64,000 bases of DNA from Candidatus Lucifugimonas marina (GCA_029593915.1 CP046147.1:2294001-2358000), one strand, 5' to 3'; positions 1-8,666 are shown, counted from the first letter of the stretch. The notes: generated by a model from the sequence alone, not told the origin. Program-made: numbers and translations.

Positions 1-33
1 CGAAACCCACCCAACACAGAACTGGAGACCACT

Positions 34-744
34 GTGCCGCGTTATTACGGAATGTACCTCGACGTTAAAGACCGCCTAGGAATTGTTTTCGGCGGCGACG
101 CCCACGAAGGCGAACGCAAAGTTAATTACCTGCTGGAATGTGGCGCGAACGTAAAACTGTTCAGTCCCGACAACGAAATTTCACCGGGACTCCGCAGCAA
201 GGCCGACGCCAGCGAGATCGAATGGATCGACCGTAAATACCAACCTGGCGACTTAGCTGGTGCGTGGATCGTTATAGTTGCCGACACTTCGTCGATGGAT
301 ACTAACGAAGCAATTTCAAAAGAAGCCACCGAGCGAAACATTCTGCTCAATGTTATGGACGTGACTCCACTTTGCACTTGGATCGCTCCCGCATTGATCC
401 ATCGCAATGATGTCACGCTCGCAGTGTCGACAGCCGGGTCCAGTCCAGCGTTGGCACGGCGCCTACGAGAAGAAATCACATCCGACTCGTGCCAGTGCAT
501 GCGCTGGGCCAATGTGGGTCCAATACTCACCGAAGCAAGAAAAACAGTTAGAAGTCAAAATATTGTGTGCTGCCCAGAAAAATGGCAGTGGTTCATGACT
601 CCGGAATGGCTCGACAAAGCAGAAAAGTCTGACAGCGAAAAAGCAAAATCCGAATTAATCGAAGGCATTAAGAGCGTTGCATGCAAATCTTGCGCGCCGT
701 TTGGCTCATGTCAACGAATTGAAACACCTCTACCTACGCATTAG
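34..744 (+). CDS. Precorrin-2 dehydrogenase / sirohydrochlorin ferrochelatase-like protein
   Basis: Likely oxidises precorrin-2 to sirohydrochlorin with NAD+ (and may insert iron) for sirohaem, as in Met8p or the N-terminal half of CysG. The N-terminus has a Rossmann strand-turn-helix with GERKV, followed by the family-like stretches SPALARRLRE and the dimerisation/helical half. Start is GTG with GGAG seven bases upstream. Odd points: the glycine loop reads GGDAHEGERK, one residue longer than the usual GGGxVAxRK, and the protein is Cys-rich, ending in CKSCAPFGSC (about residues 217-226). It is the first gene of a haem operon; hemC follows after 24 bases. Family assignment is good, exact activity is inferred. 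Confidence 0.8.
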   Translation: MPRYYGMYLDVKDRLGIVFGGDAHEGERKVNYLLECGANVKLFSPDNEISPGLRSKADASEIEWIDRKYQPGDLAGAWIVIVADTSSMDTNEAISKEATERNILLNVMDVTPLCTWIAPALIHRNDVTLAVSTAGSSPALARRLREEITSDSCQCMRWANVGPILTEARKTVRSQNIVCCPEKWQWFMTPEWLDKAEKSDSEKAKSELIEGIKSVACKSCAPFGSCQRIETPLPTH

Positions 745-768
745 CGATGCACATAAGACGGGCAAGAG

Positions 769-1686
769 ATGTTGATTAAAATCGGAACTCGCGGAAGCGA
801 TCTAGCACTCACGCAGACCGGTCACGTAGTCGACGCACTCAAAGAAGCCAACCCTGAAACTGAATTCGAAATCGTTGTAATCAAAACAACGGGTGACAAA
901 GATCAGCGTCAGAACTTGGCGGCTCTCGGTGTCGGTGTGTTTGTTCGTGAATTGGAATCGGCGCTGCTCGACAATCGGGTCGATCTCGCTGTGCACAGCC
1001 TCAAAGACATGCCATCGGCACTACCAACCGAATTCGCACTTGCCGCAGTTCCTTATCGAGAAGATCCCCGAGACGCTTTCATCAGCCGAAACGGGGAAAC
1101 TTTAGAAGAACTTGCGGCAGGCTCACGGGTAGCAACCGGAAGTGCTCGGCGCCAAGCGCTGGTCAAAAACATTCGACCTGACCTCGTAGTGGAGTCGCTC
1201 CGTGGAAACGTTCCAACTCGGCTTGCCAAGCTCGACGAGCCAGACGGACCCGATGCAGTGATTCTTGCGACAGCGGGACTCAATCGCCTCGGCTTAAGCG
1301 ATCGTGTGACTCAACATCTGTCTTGCTCTAACTTTGTTTCGGCAGTCGGACAAGGTGCACTCGCCCTCGAAACTCGTGCAGGCGACGAGCGAACAATTGC
1401 CGCTGCAGCAAAACTGAATCACCCGGGTACGCTGATGGAAGTAACTGCCGAACGTGCGTTTCTAGAAGTGATCGGTGGCGGTTGCTCGGCATCGGTTTCT
1501 GCACACGCAAAAATCCGAGGTGAGCGGCTCGAATTCTCAGCATTCGCCTCAACGCCCGATGGCACAAAAATCATTCGGGAGAGCTTCGTCGATAACGCAG
1601 CCGACTCCGTCGAACTGGGTCGCCAGTTCGGGAAACTGTTTGTCGAACGCGGCGCCCGAGAACTGGTCGCCGGAGACTCGGAGTAA
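769..1686 (+). CDS. hemC: Hydroxymethylbilane synthase (porphobilinogen deaminase)
   Basis: Polymerises four porphobilinogens to hydroxymethylbilane in the cytoplasm. 305 residues, the usual length. Visible family motifs are the N-terminal KIGTRGSDLAL, the active-site loop AVHSLKDMPS (about 75-84), and GGGCSA near 236-241, in which Cys239 is the expected attachment site for the dipyrromethane cofactor. The start ATG at 769 follows an AAGAG ribosome site. It lies between the precorrin-2 dehydrogenase and the cobA-hemD fusion, with only three bases to the latter, so the three genes are almost certainly co-transcribed. Confidence 0.97.
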   Translation: MLIKIGTRGSDLALTQTGHVVDALKEANPETEFEIVVIKTTGDKDQRQNLAALGVGVFVRELESALLDNRVDLAVHSLKDMPSALPTEFALAAVPYREDPRDAFISRNGETLEELAAGSRVATGSARRQALVKNIRPDLVVESLRGNVPTRLAKLDEPDGPDAVILATAGLNRLGLSDRVTQHLSCSNFVSAVGQGALALETRAGDERTIAAAAKLNHPGTLMEVTAERAFLEVIGGGCSASVSAHAKIRGERLEFSAFASTPDGTKIIRESFVDNAADSVELGRQFGKLFVERGARELVAGDSE

Positions 1687-1689
1687 CCG

Positions 1690-3231
1690 ATGCCAGACAC
1701 GGCAAACAACTTAGGTAAGGTCTATTTGGTCGGTGCAGGCCCCGGAGACCCCGGTCTAATCACGGTCAAGGGACTCGAATACCTCCGCTCGGCAGATGCC
1801 GTGGTCTACGACCGTCTGGCATCCCCGAAACTGCTCGAAGAAGCACGCCCCGATGCCGAGCTATACGACGCAGGCAAAGGCCGAGACGACCACCGTATGA
1901 CGCAGTCCGAAATCAACGAACTGCTCGTCGATCTTGGGTTGAGTGGCAAGACAGTCTGCCGACTCAAAGGCGGCGACCCGTTCATATTCGGACGTGGTGG
2001 TGAAGAAGCACTCGATCTGGCTGCGGCAGGCGTCCCGTGGGAAGTCGTACCCGGTATTTCATCGACTATCGCAGCTCCCGCATACGCCGGTATTCCCGTC
2101 ACCCAGCGTGGAATGTCAACTTCCCTTACGATCGTTACCGGTAGCGAAGATCCAAACAAACCCGACTCAACAATCAACTGGGACGCCCTCGCTGGCCTTT
2201 CGGGCACCCTCGTATTTGTAATGGGGTGGAAGGGCATGAACGATATCGTTGCAGCCCTCACTAGCCGTGGAGTTTCGAACGAACGACCTGCCGCACTTGT
2301 GCAGTGGGGAACCACCTCGAAGCAGAAAGTCGTCACTGGTCCGATAGGAGAAATTGTTGCCCGTGGAGTCGAGGCAGGAATCGGTGCACCAGTCGCTCTT
2401 GTAATCGGCGAAGTTGCCGGACTCCGTGACGCTATGGCGTGGTTCGACACCCGCCCACTATTTGGCAAACGAGTTTTGGTCACACGAGCACGGTCACAGG
2501 CAAGCAAGCTTGTGAAACAGCTCGAAGATTTAGGTGCAGAGGTTCTCGAATACCCAACCATCGAAATCGTTCCGGTGCGCGATCCGTCACCCCTCGACGA
2601 AGCTCTCAGGAATATTTCAAAATACGACTGGATGATGTTCACCAGCTCGAACGCCGTACGTGGAATTACTGAACGCATGAAAGCGATTGGCATCGATTCA
2701 CGAGCTTTTGCCCATCTCAAATTTGGAGTGAATGGACCTTCGACGGCTCGTGCTCTTGCTGAAATCGGTATCAATGCCGATGCCATTCCCGACCAGTACC
2801 TCGCCAGTGCGATGGTTGAACTTCTCAAGAATGATGGCATCACGCCAGAGAACGTGCTTTTCCCTCGCTCAGAAATTGGACGAGAGACTCTCGCCAATGG
2901 TCTCCGAGAACTTGGTTCAAACGTCGACGAAGTAGTCGCCTACTCAACCGAATCTCCAAACGACACTGGAGAGCTTGCCAGGGCAGCCTATGAAGAAGGC
3001 ATTGATTTCACAACGTTCACCAGTTCATCGACCGTACGAAACTTGGTCGAACTACTCAGTGGCAGTCCCGATCTCATCAACAGTAGCAAAACAGTAATAA
3101 TCGGGCCGATCACCGCCGACACTGCCAAAGAACTTAACGTGAATATCGACATTCAGGCAGAAGAACAATCCATCGCCGGAATCGTCACAGCTATCAAAGC
3201 TCACGTATCCGAATCAACCGAACAGGGATAA
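1690..3231 (+). CDS. Fused uroporphyrinogen-III C-methyltransferase and uroporphyrinogen-III synthase
   Basis: A two-domain fusion. Residues about 8-250 are a SAM-dependent uroporphyrinogen-III methyltransferase (CobA/SUMT): VGAGPGDPGLIT at the N-terminus and GGDPFIFGRGGEE (about 94-106) are diagnostic. Residues about 258-505 are uroporphyrinogen-III synthase (HemD), beginning FGKRVLVTRAR and containing the FTSSNAVRG loop. One polypeptide therefore closes the ring and also diverts product to sirohaem/B12, a fusion known from several bacterial phyla. It lies three bases after hemC and seven before hemB. Together with the first gene of the window this gives a complete route from porphobilinogen to sirohydrochlorin. 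Confidence 0.95.
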   Translation: MPDTANNLGKVYLVGAGPGDPGLITVKGLEYLRSADAVVYDRLASPKLLEEARPDAELYDAGKGRDDHRMTQSEINELLVDLGLSGKTVCRLKGGDPFIFGRGGEEALDLAAAGVPWEVVPGISSTIAAPAYAGIPVTQRGMSTSLTIVTGSEDPNKPDSTINWDALAGLSGTLVFVMGWKGMNDIVAALTSRGVSNERPAALVQWGTTSKQKVVTGPIGEIVARGVEAGIGAPVALVIGEVAGLRDAMAWFDTRPLFGKRVLVTRARSQASKLVKQLEDLGAEVLEYPTIEIVPVRDPSPLDEALRNISKYDWMMFTSSNAVRGITERMKAIGIDSRAFAHLKFGVNGPSTARALAEIGINADAIPDQYLASAMVELLKNDGITPENVLFPRSEIGRETLANGLRELGSNVDEVVAYSTESPNDTGELARAAYEEGIDFTTFTSSSTVRNLVELLSGSPDLINSSKTVIIGPITADTAKELNVNIDIQAEEQSIAGIVTAIKAHVSESTEQG

Positions 3232-3238
3232 CAGGTAC

Positions 3239-4219
3239 ATGACCAGCGACCAATACCCTCACCTTCGCCGACTGCGCCGCAACGCGACGCTACGCGACAT
3301 GTTGAACGAAAATCGGCTTGCAGCATCAGAGTTCATCTACCCGATGTTCGTCGTGAACGGCTCAGGTGTTCGCACCCCAATCGAGCCAATGCCAGGTATC
3401 GATCAGATATCCCTAGATATTGCTGTCGAAGAAGCTCAGCGAGCTATGGAAGCCGGAGTGAAGTCGGTTCTTCTGTTCGGAATTCCCGATGAGAAGGACG
3501 CCACAGGCTCGGGCGCAAGTTCGCCCGACGAAGCAGTTCAGCGAGCTGTACAGGCGATCAAGAAAGCTTCGCCTGAAACCTATGTAATCACCGACGTATG
3601 TCTTTGCGAATACACGGATCACGGTCATTGCGGCATCATCAACGGCAACGATGTCGATAACGATGCCACCCTTCCGCTTCTGGCACAAACCGCCGTTTCA
3701 CATGCTGATGCTGGAGCGGACATGGTCGCTCCTTCAGCAATGATGGACGGCCAAGTTGCCGCAATTCGAGCCGGACTCAACGAAGCAGGATTCTCCGACA
3801 CGCCAGTTATGGGCTACTCGGCAAAATATGCTTCTGCGTTCTACGGGCCATTCAGAATCGCAGCCGATTCGGCTCCGCAGTTCGGCGACAGACGCGCCTA
3901 CCAGATGGCTCCAAATCAGGGACGAGAGGCGATGCGCGAGGTTGAAGCCGATCTCGATGAGGGCGCCGACATCATCATGGTCAAACCTGCTCTTGCCTAC
4001 TTGGATGTAATAAAAGAAGCCTCCATGCGCTTCGACACACCGCTCGCAGCGTACAACGTAAGTGGTGAATACTCGATGATTGCCGCTGCGGGCCAAGCAG
4101 GCTGGCTCGACAGGGAACGTGCCATGATGGAAGTACTAACTTCGATCAAACGGGCAGGTGCTGATCTGATCATCACCTACAGTGCGATCGAAGCAGCGGA
4201 GATTATCGCCAAAGGGTAA
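3239..4219 (+). CDS. hemB: Porphobilinogen synthase (delta-aminolevulinate dehydratase)
   Basis: Condenses two 5-aminolevulinate molecules to porphobilinogen. 326 residues, normal length. The zinc-type active site is intact: Cys121, Cys123 and Cys131 in DVCLCEYTDHGHCG. The two Schiff-base lysines are Lys196 (MGYSAKYASAFYGPFR) and Lys249 (IIMVKPALAYLD). It is the last gene of the haem operon; no clear rho-independent terminator follows, only a weak 6-bp stem near 4265-4282. Zinc-type ligands suggest a zinc-dependent rather than magnesium-only enzyme. Confidence 0.97.
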   Translation: MTSDQYPHLRRLRRNATLRDMLNENRLAASEFIYPMFVVNGSGVRTPIEPMPGIDQISLDIAVEEAQRAMEAGVKSVLLFGIPDEKDATGSGASSPDEAVQRAVQAIKKASPETYVITDVCLCEYTDHGHCGIINGNDVDNDATLPLLAQTAVSHADAGADMVAPSAMMDGQVAAIRAGLNEAGFSDTPVMGYSAKYASAFYGPFRIAADSAPQFGDRRAYQMAPNQGREAMREVEADLDEGADIIMVKPALAYLDVIKEASMRFDTPLAAYNVSGEYSMIAAAGQAGWLDRERAMMEVLTSIKRAGADLIITYSAIEAAEIIAKG

Positions 4220-4393
4220 ATCCTGTTTTGGGATAGATCATTCGCACTGTTTACTAGATTCGAATTAGACTTAAATGTCTAAAAACGAACTATTGCGCGT
4301 ATAAATCACTAATCCGACGATTCCTAACGGGCTGAAACAGTCGGTTCAATTCTTGAGTGCCGCAGGGCATACATAGATACAAAGGGACAACAA

Positions 4394-5128
4394 ATGAGCG
4401 AACTATTGTCAGGCAACAACCTTCGGGGTTTGATGGCAGAACTAATTGCAACATTTACATTCGTATTCATGGGAATAGGTGCGATTGGTGCAGCGATTGG
4501 TGCGGGACTATCACTGGCCGAGCCATTTGATACTGCGGGACTGATCGTTATATCTCTCGGTCACGGTGTAGGTATCTTCGTCGGAATCATCGTATTCGGC
4601 CGTGTCACCGGTGCTCACATAAACCCGGCTGTGACTATCGCCGCGATCATCTCAGGCAATATCGGAATCATTCGTGGTGTGAGCTACATCGTGGGGCAGC
4701 TAATCGGTGCAACCATCGCAGCGATCCTCATCGAGCAGTTTGCATGGCCAATCGCTAACCTCGGCGTACATGGTCCTAGCATTGCAGTGGGCGACGCCCT
4801 TGTGATTGAGGTTATCGTTTCGTTCTTCCTGGTTTTTACGATCTTCGCAACAGCCATCGACAAACGAGGAAATGCCATGTGGGCACCTCTTGCGATTGCG
4901 CTTGTCGTATTCGTAGATCACCTGATCGCCGTACCACTTACTGGCGCTTCGATGAACCCTGCACGTAGCTTCGGACCAGCACTGGCTGGCGGCTACTGGA
5001 CGGATCACTGGATCTACTGGGCAGGACCAATCGTTGGTGGAATCGCTGCTGCGATTGCGTACGTGATGATCTTCGGTGAGAAGGCCGATAGGGATAAGTT
5101 CGGCACGCTCTCGCTGGGCTCGGAGTAG
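4394..5128 (+). CDS. Aquaporin / MIP-family channel
   Basis: Inner-membrane channel of the major intrinsic protein family, 244 residues with six hydrophobic helices and both half-helix signatures: INPAVT (76-81) and MNPARS (187-192). Aligning by eye to AqpZ and plant TIPs, the selectivity-filter positions read His57 (helix 2, in SLGHGVGIF), His176 (helix 5, in DHLIAVPLTG), Ala185 and Arg191. Helix 2 with His resembles tonoplast-type TIPs rather than AqpZ (Phe), so the substrate may include more than water (ammonia or other small solutes); that is inference. It stands alone, 174 bases after hemB, with a GGGACA site just before the ATG. Confidence 0.93.
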   Translation: MSELLSGNNLRGLMAELIATFTFVFMGIGAIGAAIGAGLSLAEPFDTAGLIVISLGHGVGIFVGIIVFGRVTGAHINPAVTIAAIISGNIGIIRGVSYIVGQLIGATIAAILIEQFAWPIANLGVHGPSIAVGDALVIEVIVSFFLVFTIFATAIDKRGNAMWAPLAIALVVFVDHLIAVPLTGASMNPARSFGPALAGGYWTDHWIYWAGPIVGGIAAAIAYVMIFGEKADRDKFGTLSLGSE

Positions 5129-5221
5129 TCTCGACCCCACCTAGATGATCGATCTGCGATGAGCCTGTATGGTTCACGCAGAATGAATCATCAATTAGAA
5201 AAATACAGCAGGCCGGCAGCA

Positions 5222-6433
5222 ATGACCAAGTTATTGATGCCGGTTTTCTTTTTAATTCTTGCATCCGTATTCGGCTGCTCTGACGGGAGTTCGGACGCGG
5301 AAAAACGAGCAGATCCAGAGAAGGTCGCTGAAATCCAGAAAGACCTTCAGACTGTACTGGACGAATGGCGAGAAAATGAACGGATTACGGGGGCTTCGCT
5401 TTCTGTATTTTCTCCCCCTGTCGGCGACATAGATCTTGTAAGCGGAAGCTCGAAGCTATCGATCGATCCAGAGCGTTTTCCAGACACCCCACTCGGTTCC
5501 GATCAACCCATGTTCATTGGCGACATTACTCACCTGTTAGTCGCCGCAATAGTTGTTCAGCTAGCTAATGAGGGCAGCCTGGAAGTTCAGCAGACGATAG
5601 ACACATGGTTCCCTGCGATAGAAAACTCGTCGCAAATCACTGTCCGCAATCTTCTCGAACACACAAGCGGCGTGCCCATCTTCTACACCGAGGAATTCCT
5701 TGATGTCCTGTACGAACAAAGCCCGAACTCTTCGAAAAGCCCTGACGAAGTAATAGCAATCGCAGCCTCTGAGGGGTCGTTCTTCGAACCCAACTCGCAG
5801 TACGGGTATTCGAAAACCAATTTCATCATCTTGGGCAGAATTATCGAACTGGTTACGGAGTCGACTTTAGAATTCGAGTTACGCGATCGATTCCTAAACC
5901 CATTGGATATGAGCGACACCTATCTGGCGGGTATAGAAAAAATCCCCTCTGGAATTCCGCTGGGTTACGAATACGCCGGATTAAGTTCAGATGCGCCAAC
6001 CGTTATCGATGGGCACGTACCTCAGACTCCGGCTACTTCAGTAATCACTGCGGAATGGGCTTCGGGGGCGGTAGTTTCGACCACCGGCGATTTGATCAAA
6101 TTAGTCCGAGGGATTTTTGAATCCCAAGAATACGAGGATCTTCTATCTGAACTTCTTCGCCCGGCAGCCCACGCTGCGCAATCGTCTGGACCAATACGTA
6201 TCGAATCGGGAGCCGGTGTTTTTATTTGGCAGGATGACGACGAACAGGTTGTTGGGCAGTTCGGATTTCTTTATCCGTTTTCAGCTCAATTCATGTACTG
6301 GCCAAAATCGAAAACAGTTATCACGGTGATAGCTAACGAAGTCGACTCATCAAGGAATCCGAATTCCAATTTCCAATTGCCAGTCATCGAAAATCTAACG
6401 ACTAAAGCAAAAACCATTATCGACGCTAATTAG
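5222..6433 (+). CDS. Serine beta-lactamase-like (class C fold) lipoprotein lacking catalytic residues
   Basis: The ATG at 5222 gives a good lipoprotein signal (MTKLLMPVFFLILASVFGC, Cys19); the in-frame ATG at 5159 would bury it. The mature protein has the class C beta-lactamase/esterase layout: TVRNLLEHTSGVP (about 140-152) and GYSKTNFIILGRIIE (about 195-209) match the family closely. All three catalytic motifs are altered: the SxxK position reads DITH (101-104), YxN reads YSK (196-198), and the late HxG position reads QFG. It should be exported and membrane-anchored but not hydrolytic; a binding or regulatory role is possible. Its stop overlaps the convergent sodX gene by four bases. Confidence 0.85.
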   Translation: MTKLLMPVFFLILASVFGCSDGSSDAEKRADPEKVAEIQKDLQTVLDEWRENERITGASLSVFSPPVGDIDLVSGSSKLSIDPERFPDTPLGSDQPMFIGDITHLLVAAIVVQLANEGSLEVQQTIDTWFPAIENSSQITVRNLLEHTSGVPIFYTEEFLDVLYEQSPNSSKSPDEVIAIAASEGSFFEPNSQYGYSKTNFIILGRIIELVTESTLEFELRDRFLNPLDMSDTYLAGIEKIPSGIPLGYEYAGLSSDAPTVIDGHVPQTPATSVITAEWASGAVVSTTGDLIKLVRGIFESQEYEDLLSELLRPAAHAAQSSGPIRIESGAGVFIWQDDDEQVVGQFGFLYPFSAQFMYWPKSKTVITVIANEVDSSRNPNSNFQLPVIENLTTKAKTIIDAN

Positions 6434-6864
6434 GAATTGATTCGACCTCGCAACGCAGAACGTTTCACTGGTCCGAACTTGCGACTATCGGTCGAGGCTG
6501 AACGATTATCGCCAAGCACAATGTATTCATCGTTTCGCGGCCACCACTCAAAATTGTCTCGTTCAGGATCGGGACAATAAGCGAACGGATCAGCGACAGA
6601 TTCTCCGTTCACGAACAATTCACCGTTTCGCAGAGCCACCTCTTCATCAGGCAATCCAACTATTCGTTTGAGAATCCAATGCCCGCTCGTACGAGGGTCT
6701 TCCAGTCGAACCACATCAAAACGCCGAGGTCCGCGCCTGCGGAAGCCGGCGCGAAACGAAATCACCCACGAATTCTCACGAATCGCAGGCTCCATGCTGC
6801 GTCCACGAACTTTGATCAATTGGACCGACAACAGTTCAATTAGTGCGTTAATAATGAAATTCAA
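6430..6864 (-). CDS. sodX: Nickel-superoxide dismutase maturation protease (signal peptidase I family)
   Basis: S26-family serine protease, 144 residues, short for LepB. The catalytic dyad is visible: Ser23 in RGRSMEPAI and Lys66 in LKRIVGLP, plus the conserved GDNRSASTDSR box (118-128). There is one weak N-terminal hydrophobic stretch rather than a clear membrane anchor. It is divergent from sodN, whose precursor needs removal of a short leader to expose His1 of the nickel hook; SodX proteases of this type are known to be encoded beside sodN. General signal peptidase activity cannot be ruled out from sequence alone, but size and neighbour favour SodX. Confidence 0.85.
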   Translation of the reverse strand: MNFIINALIELLSVQLIKVRGRSMEPAIRENSWVISFRAGFRRRGPRRFDVVRLEDPRTSGHWILKRIVGLPDEEVALRNGELFVNGESVADPFAYCPDPERDNFEWWPRNDEYIVLGDNRSASTDSRKFGPVKRSALRGRINS

Positions 6865-6872
6865 CTGAGAAT

Positions 6873-6886
6873 CACGTTTCTACGTG
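6873..6886. promoter_or_regulatory. Short inverted repeat in the sodX/sodN divergent region
   Basis: CACGT-TTCT-ACGTG, a perfect 5-bp inverted repeat just upstream of the sodX start in the 135-base gap shared by sodX and sodN. It could be an operator for a metal- or redox-responsive regulator, but this is position-based inference and the repeat is short enough to occur by chance. Confidence 0.3.
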
Positions 6887-6999
6887 TTAGATTGGTCAGG
6901 CTAATCGATAGCGGAAGGTATGGCACGTCTAGTGGCAGCCCGCAATTATCCGCCAGAACTGCGTACTTAACAGTGTATTTTTCACAAGAAGGAAAACTC

Positions 7000-7428
7000 A
7001 TGTTCCGAACAATTTCACGAATTGCCGACCGGGTACTCCCTGTCGGAACAGCCGATGCTCATTGTGACATCCCTTGCGGCATTTACGACCCCCGTGACGC
7101 CATCCAGGCAGCACAAACTGTAATCCGAATGACAGAGTTGATCGAAGGCATGGGCGTACCGTCTAGCGTTGAAGATCACAACTCTTTCAACCGATACGTT
7201 GCGGTTAAAGAAGAGCACGCAACAAAGGCCAAGAACGACATTCTGATCATCTGGACAGACTACTTCAAGCCAGAGCACCTCGCTGCACACCCTGACCTTC
7301 ACACCAAGGTTTGGGAGGCTTGCAAGCTTGGATCACAGGTCAAGCAGCACGTCGACATGGACGCCGCTGTTGCATTCAAGGCAGCACTCGAAGAAATCGG
7401 TGCAGCCTTCGCAGAGACCAAGAAGTAA
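7000..7428 (+). CDS. sodN: Nickel superoxide dismutase precursor
   Basis: Disproportionates superoxide. The chosen ATG at 7000 follows AGAAGGA and gives a 142-residue precursor; an in-frame upstream start would add 36 unrelated residues. Residues 1-20 form the leader and 21-26 are HCDIPC, the nickel hook: after cleavage His21 becomes residue 1 and Cys22 and Cys26 become Cys2 and Cys6. The rest is the four-helix body of the NiSOD family. The divergent sodX encodes the likely processing protease. The gene ends in a rho-independent terminator. NiSOD is common in marine bacteria that economise on iron. Confidence 0.96.
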   Translation: MFRTISRIADRVLPVGTADAHCDIPCGIYDPRDAIQAAQTVIRMTELIEGMGVPSSVEDHNSFNRYVAVKEEHATKAKNDILIIWTDYFKPEHLAAHPDLHTKVWEACKLGSQVKQHVDMDAAVAFKAALEEIGAAFAETKK

Positions 7429-7452
7429 ATTTTCTAGAAATAGAATTTTTTC

Positions 7453-7487
7453 AAAAAGGGGTTGGGCATTTTGCTCAGCCCTTTTTT
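7453..7487 (+). terminator. Rho-independent terminator of sodN
   Basis: A stem formed by AAAAAGGGG-TTGGGC and GCTCAGCCCTTTTTT around an ATTTT loop, with a bulged G and two G-T wobbles, followed directly by a T-run. It begins 24 bases after the sodN stop. Confidence 0.85.
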
Positions 7488-7566
7488 AGTTAACTGGCTA
7501 CAACTGCGCTATCCTGCCCGTGCTTCTCAAATTCTCCAAAGCCCCCTTCGTCAGAAAGAATCTGCC

Positions 7567-8619
7567 TTGCACATATACGAACTTGATACGCCTTCTGTCG
7601 TTATCGATCTCGATGTTCTAGAAAAGAACATCAAGGACATGGCTGATCACTGCAAGAATCTTGGCATCACGCTCAGAGGTCACACAAAGAGCCACAAGAA
7701 TCCTGAGATCGCCAAGATGCAAGTTGCAGCAGGATCAAAGGGAATCGTGTGCCAGAAGCTGGGCGACGCTGAAAATATGGTGCGGAACGGACTCAACGAT
7801 ATTTTGATGACCTACAACATAGTTGGTCGTCAGAAAGTTCAAAGGCTGTGTTCTCTCGCCCGTCAGGCACGCATGACGGTGACTGTGGATTCGCTAGCGG
7901 TAGCCGAGGGAATTTCGAAACAGGCAGCACATGACGATGTGACTGTTGGTGTGCTGGTAGAGATCGACACCGGAGGCAACCGAACCGGTGTCCAAACACC
8001 TGCTGCTGCTGAAGAACTAGGCAAACAGGTTCAATCGCTGCCCGGACTCGAACTTCGTGGACTCATGACCTATCCAAGCCAGATCGCATCGAAGCCAATA
8101 ATTGACGAAGTTGTTGATCGGTACACCAATGCCGGTCTATCGCTAGAAATTATTAGTGGTGGCGGAACTGGCGAAGAATGGGAATCGAAGGAACTCGGCT
8201 TTACCGAACATCGCAGCGGGTCATACGTCTATGAAGGACTCAGTCGGATTCAGGGTGCGGGTGACGGCAGGGATCTTTCACCTGAACGATGCCCTTTACG
8301 AGTTGTCGTAACGGTCGTCAGTGTTCCGACCAATGATCGACTAATTGTCGATGGTGGGATGAAAACGTTCAGGCTTTTTCCCTCGATGCCTTACGGCTAC
8401 ATCGTTGAAGATCCCAAACTAAAATTCTCGGGCATGTCCGTTGAACACGGGCATATCGACACTAGCGGATCGAGTAATCAATACGCTGTTGGCGACAAGC
8501 TCACCGTAATCCCAACCTATCAAGAAGGGGTCACCAACCTACACGACGAGATCGTGTGGATGCGGAACGATCAGGTCACGCGGGTTTGGCGTAACGAAGG
8601 CCGAGGTAAGGTGAAATAG
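7567..8619 (+). CDS. D-threonine aldolase / D-serine dehydratase-like PLP protein with altered metal site
   Basis: Alanine-racemase-fold PLP protein of the DSD1/D-threonine aldolase family. A TTG at 7567 gives the family-typical N-terminus MHIYELDTPSVVIDLDVLE and avoids starting inside the sodN terminator. PLP lysine is probably Lys41 in RGHTKSHKNPE; EIDTGGNRTG and SGGGTGE are the usual phosphate and substrate loops; SVEHGH is also present. The C-terminal metal site, normally PNHxC/DPTxN, reads PTYQEGVTN, so the His and Cys/Asp ligands are replaced by Tyr and Glu (about 318 and 320). Substrate is therefore uncertain. It stands alone between two terminators. Confidence 0.85.
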   Translation: MHIYELDTPSVVIDLDVLEKNIKDMADHCKNLGITLRGHTKSHKNPEIAKMQVAAGSKGIVCQKLGDAENMVRNGLNDILMTYNIVGRQKVQRLCSLARQARMTVTVDSLAVAEGISKQAAHDDVTVGVLVEIDTGGNRTGVQTPAAAEELGKQVQSLPGLELRGLMTYPSQIASKPIIDEVVDRYTNAGLSLEIISGGGTGEEWESKELGFTEHRSGSYVYEGLSRIQGAGDGRDLSPERCPLRVVVTVVSVPTNDRLIVDGGMKTFRLFPSMPYGYIVEDPKLKFSGMSVEHGHIDTSGSSNQYAVGDKLTVIPTYQEGVTNLHDEIVWMRNDQVTRVWRNEGRGKVK

Positions 8620-8666
8620 CGCTTTCGCTTACAAGCACTCTTATTTGCGATGTAGAACTTAAAAGA

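Noticed and set aside
1806..2897. Long minus-strand open frame (363 codons) inside cobA-hemD
   Set aside because: Fully antisense to a gene with clear family motifs; Ser/Arg-rich low-information product typical of a shadow frame.
7462..7566. Extended N-terminus of the D-threonine-aldolase-like gene
   Set aside because: It starts inside the sodN terminator stem, and the family begins at the TTG at 7567.
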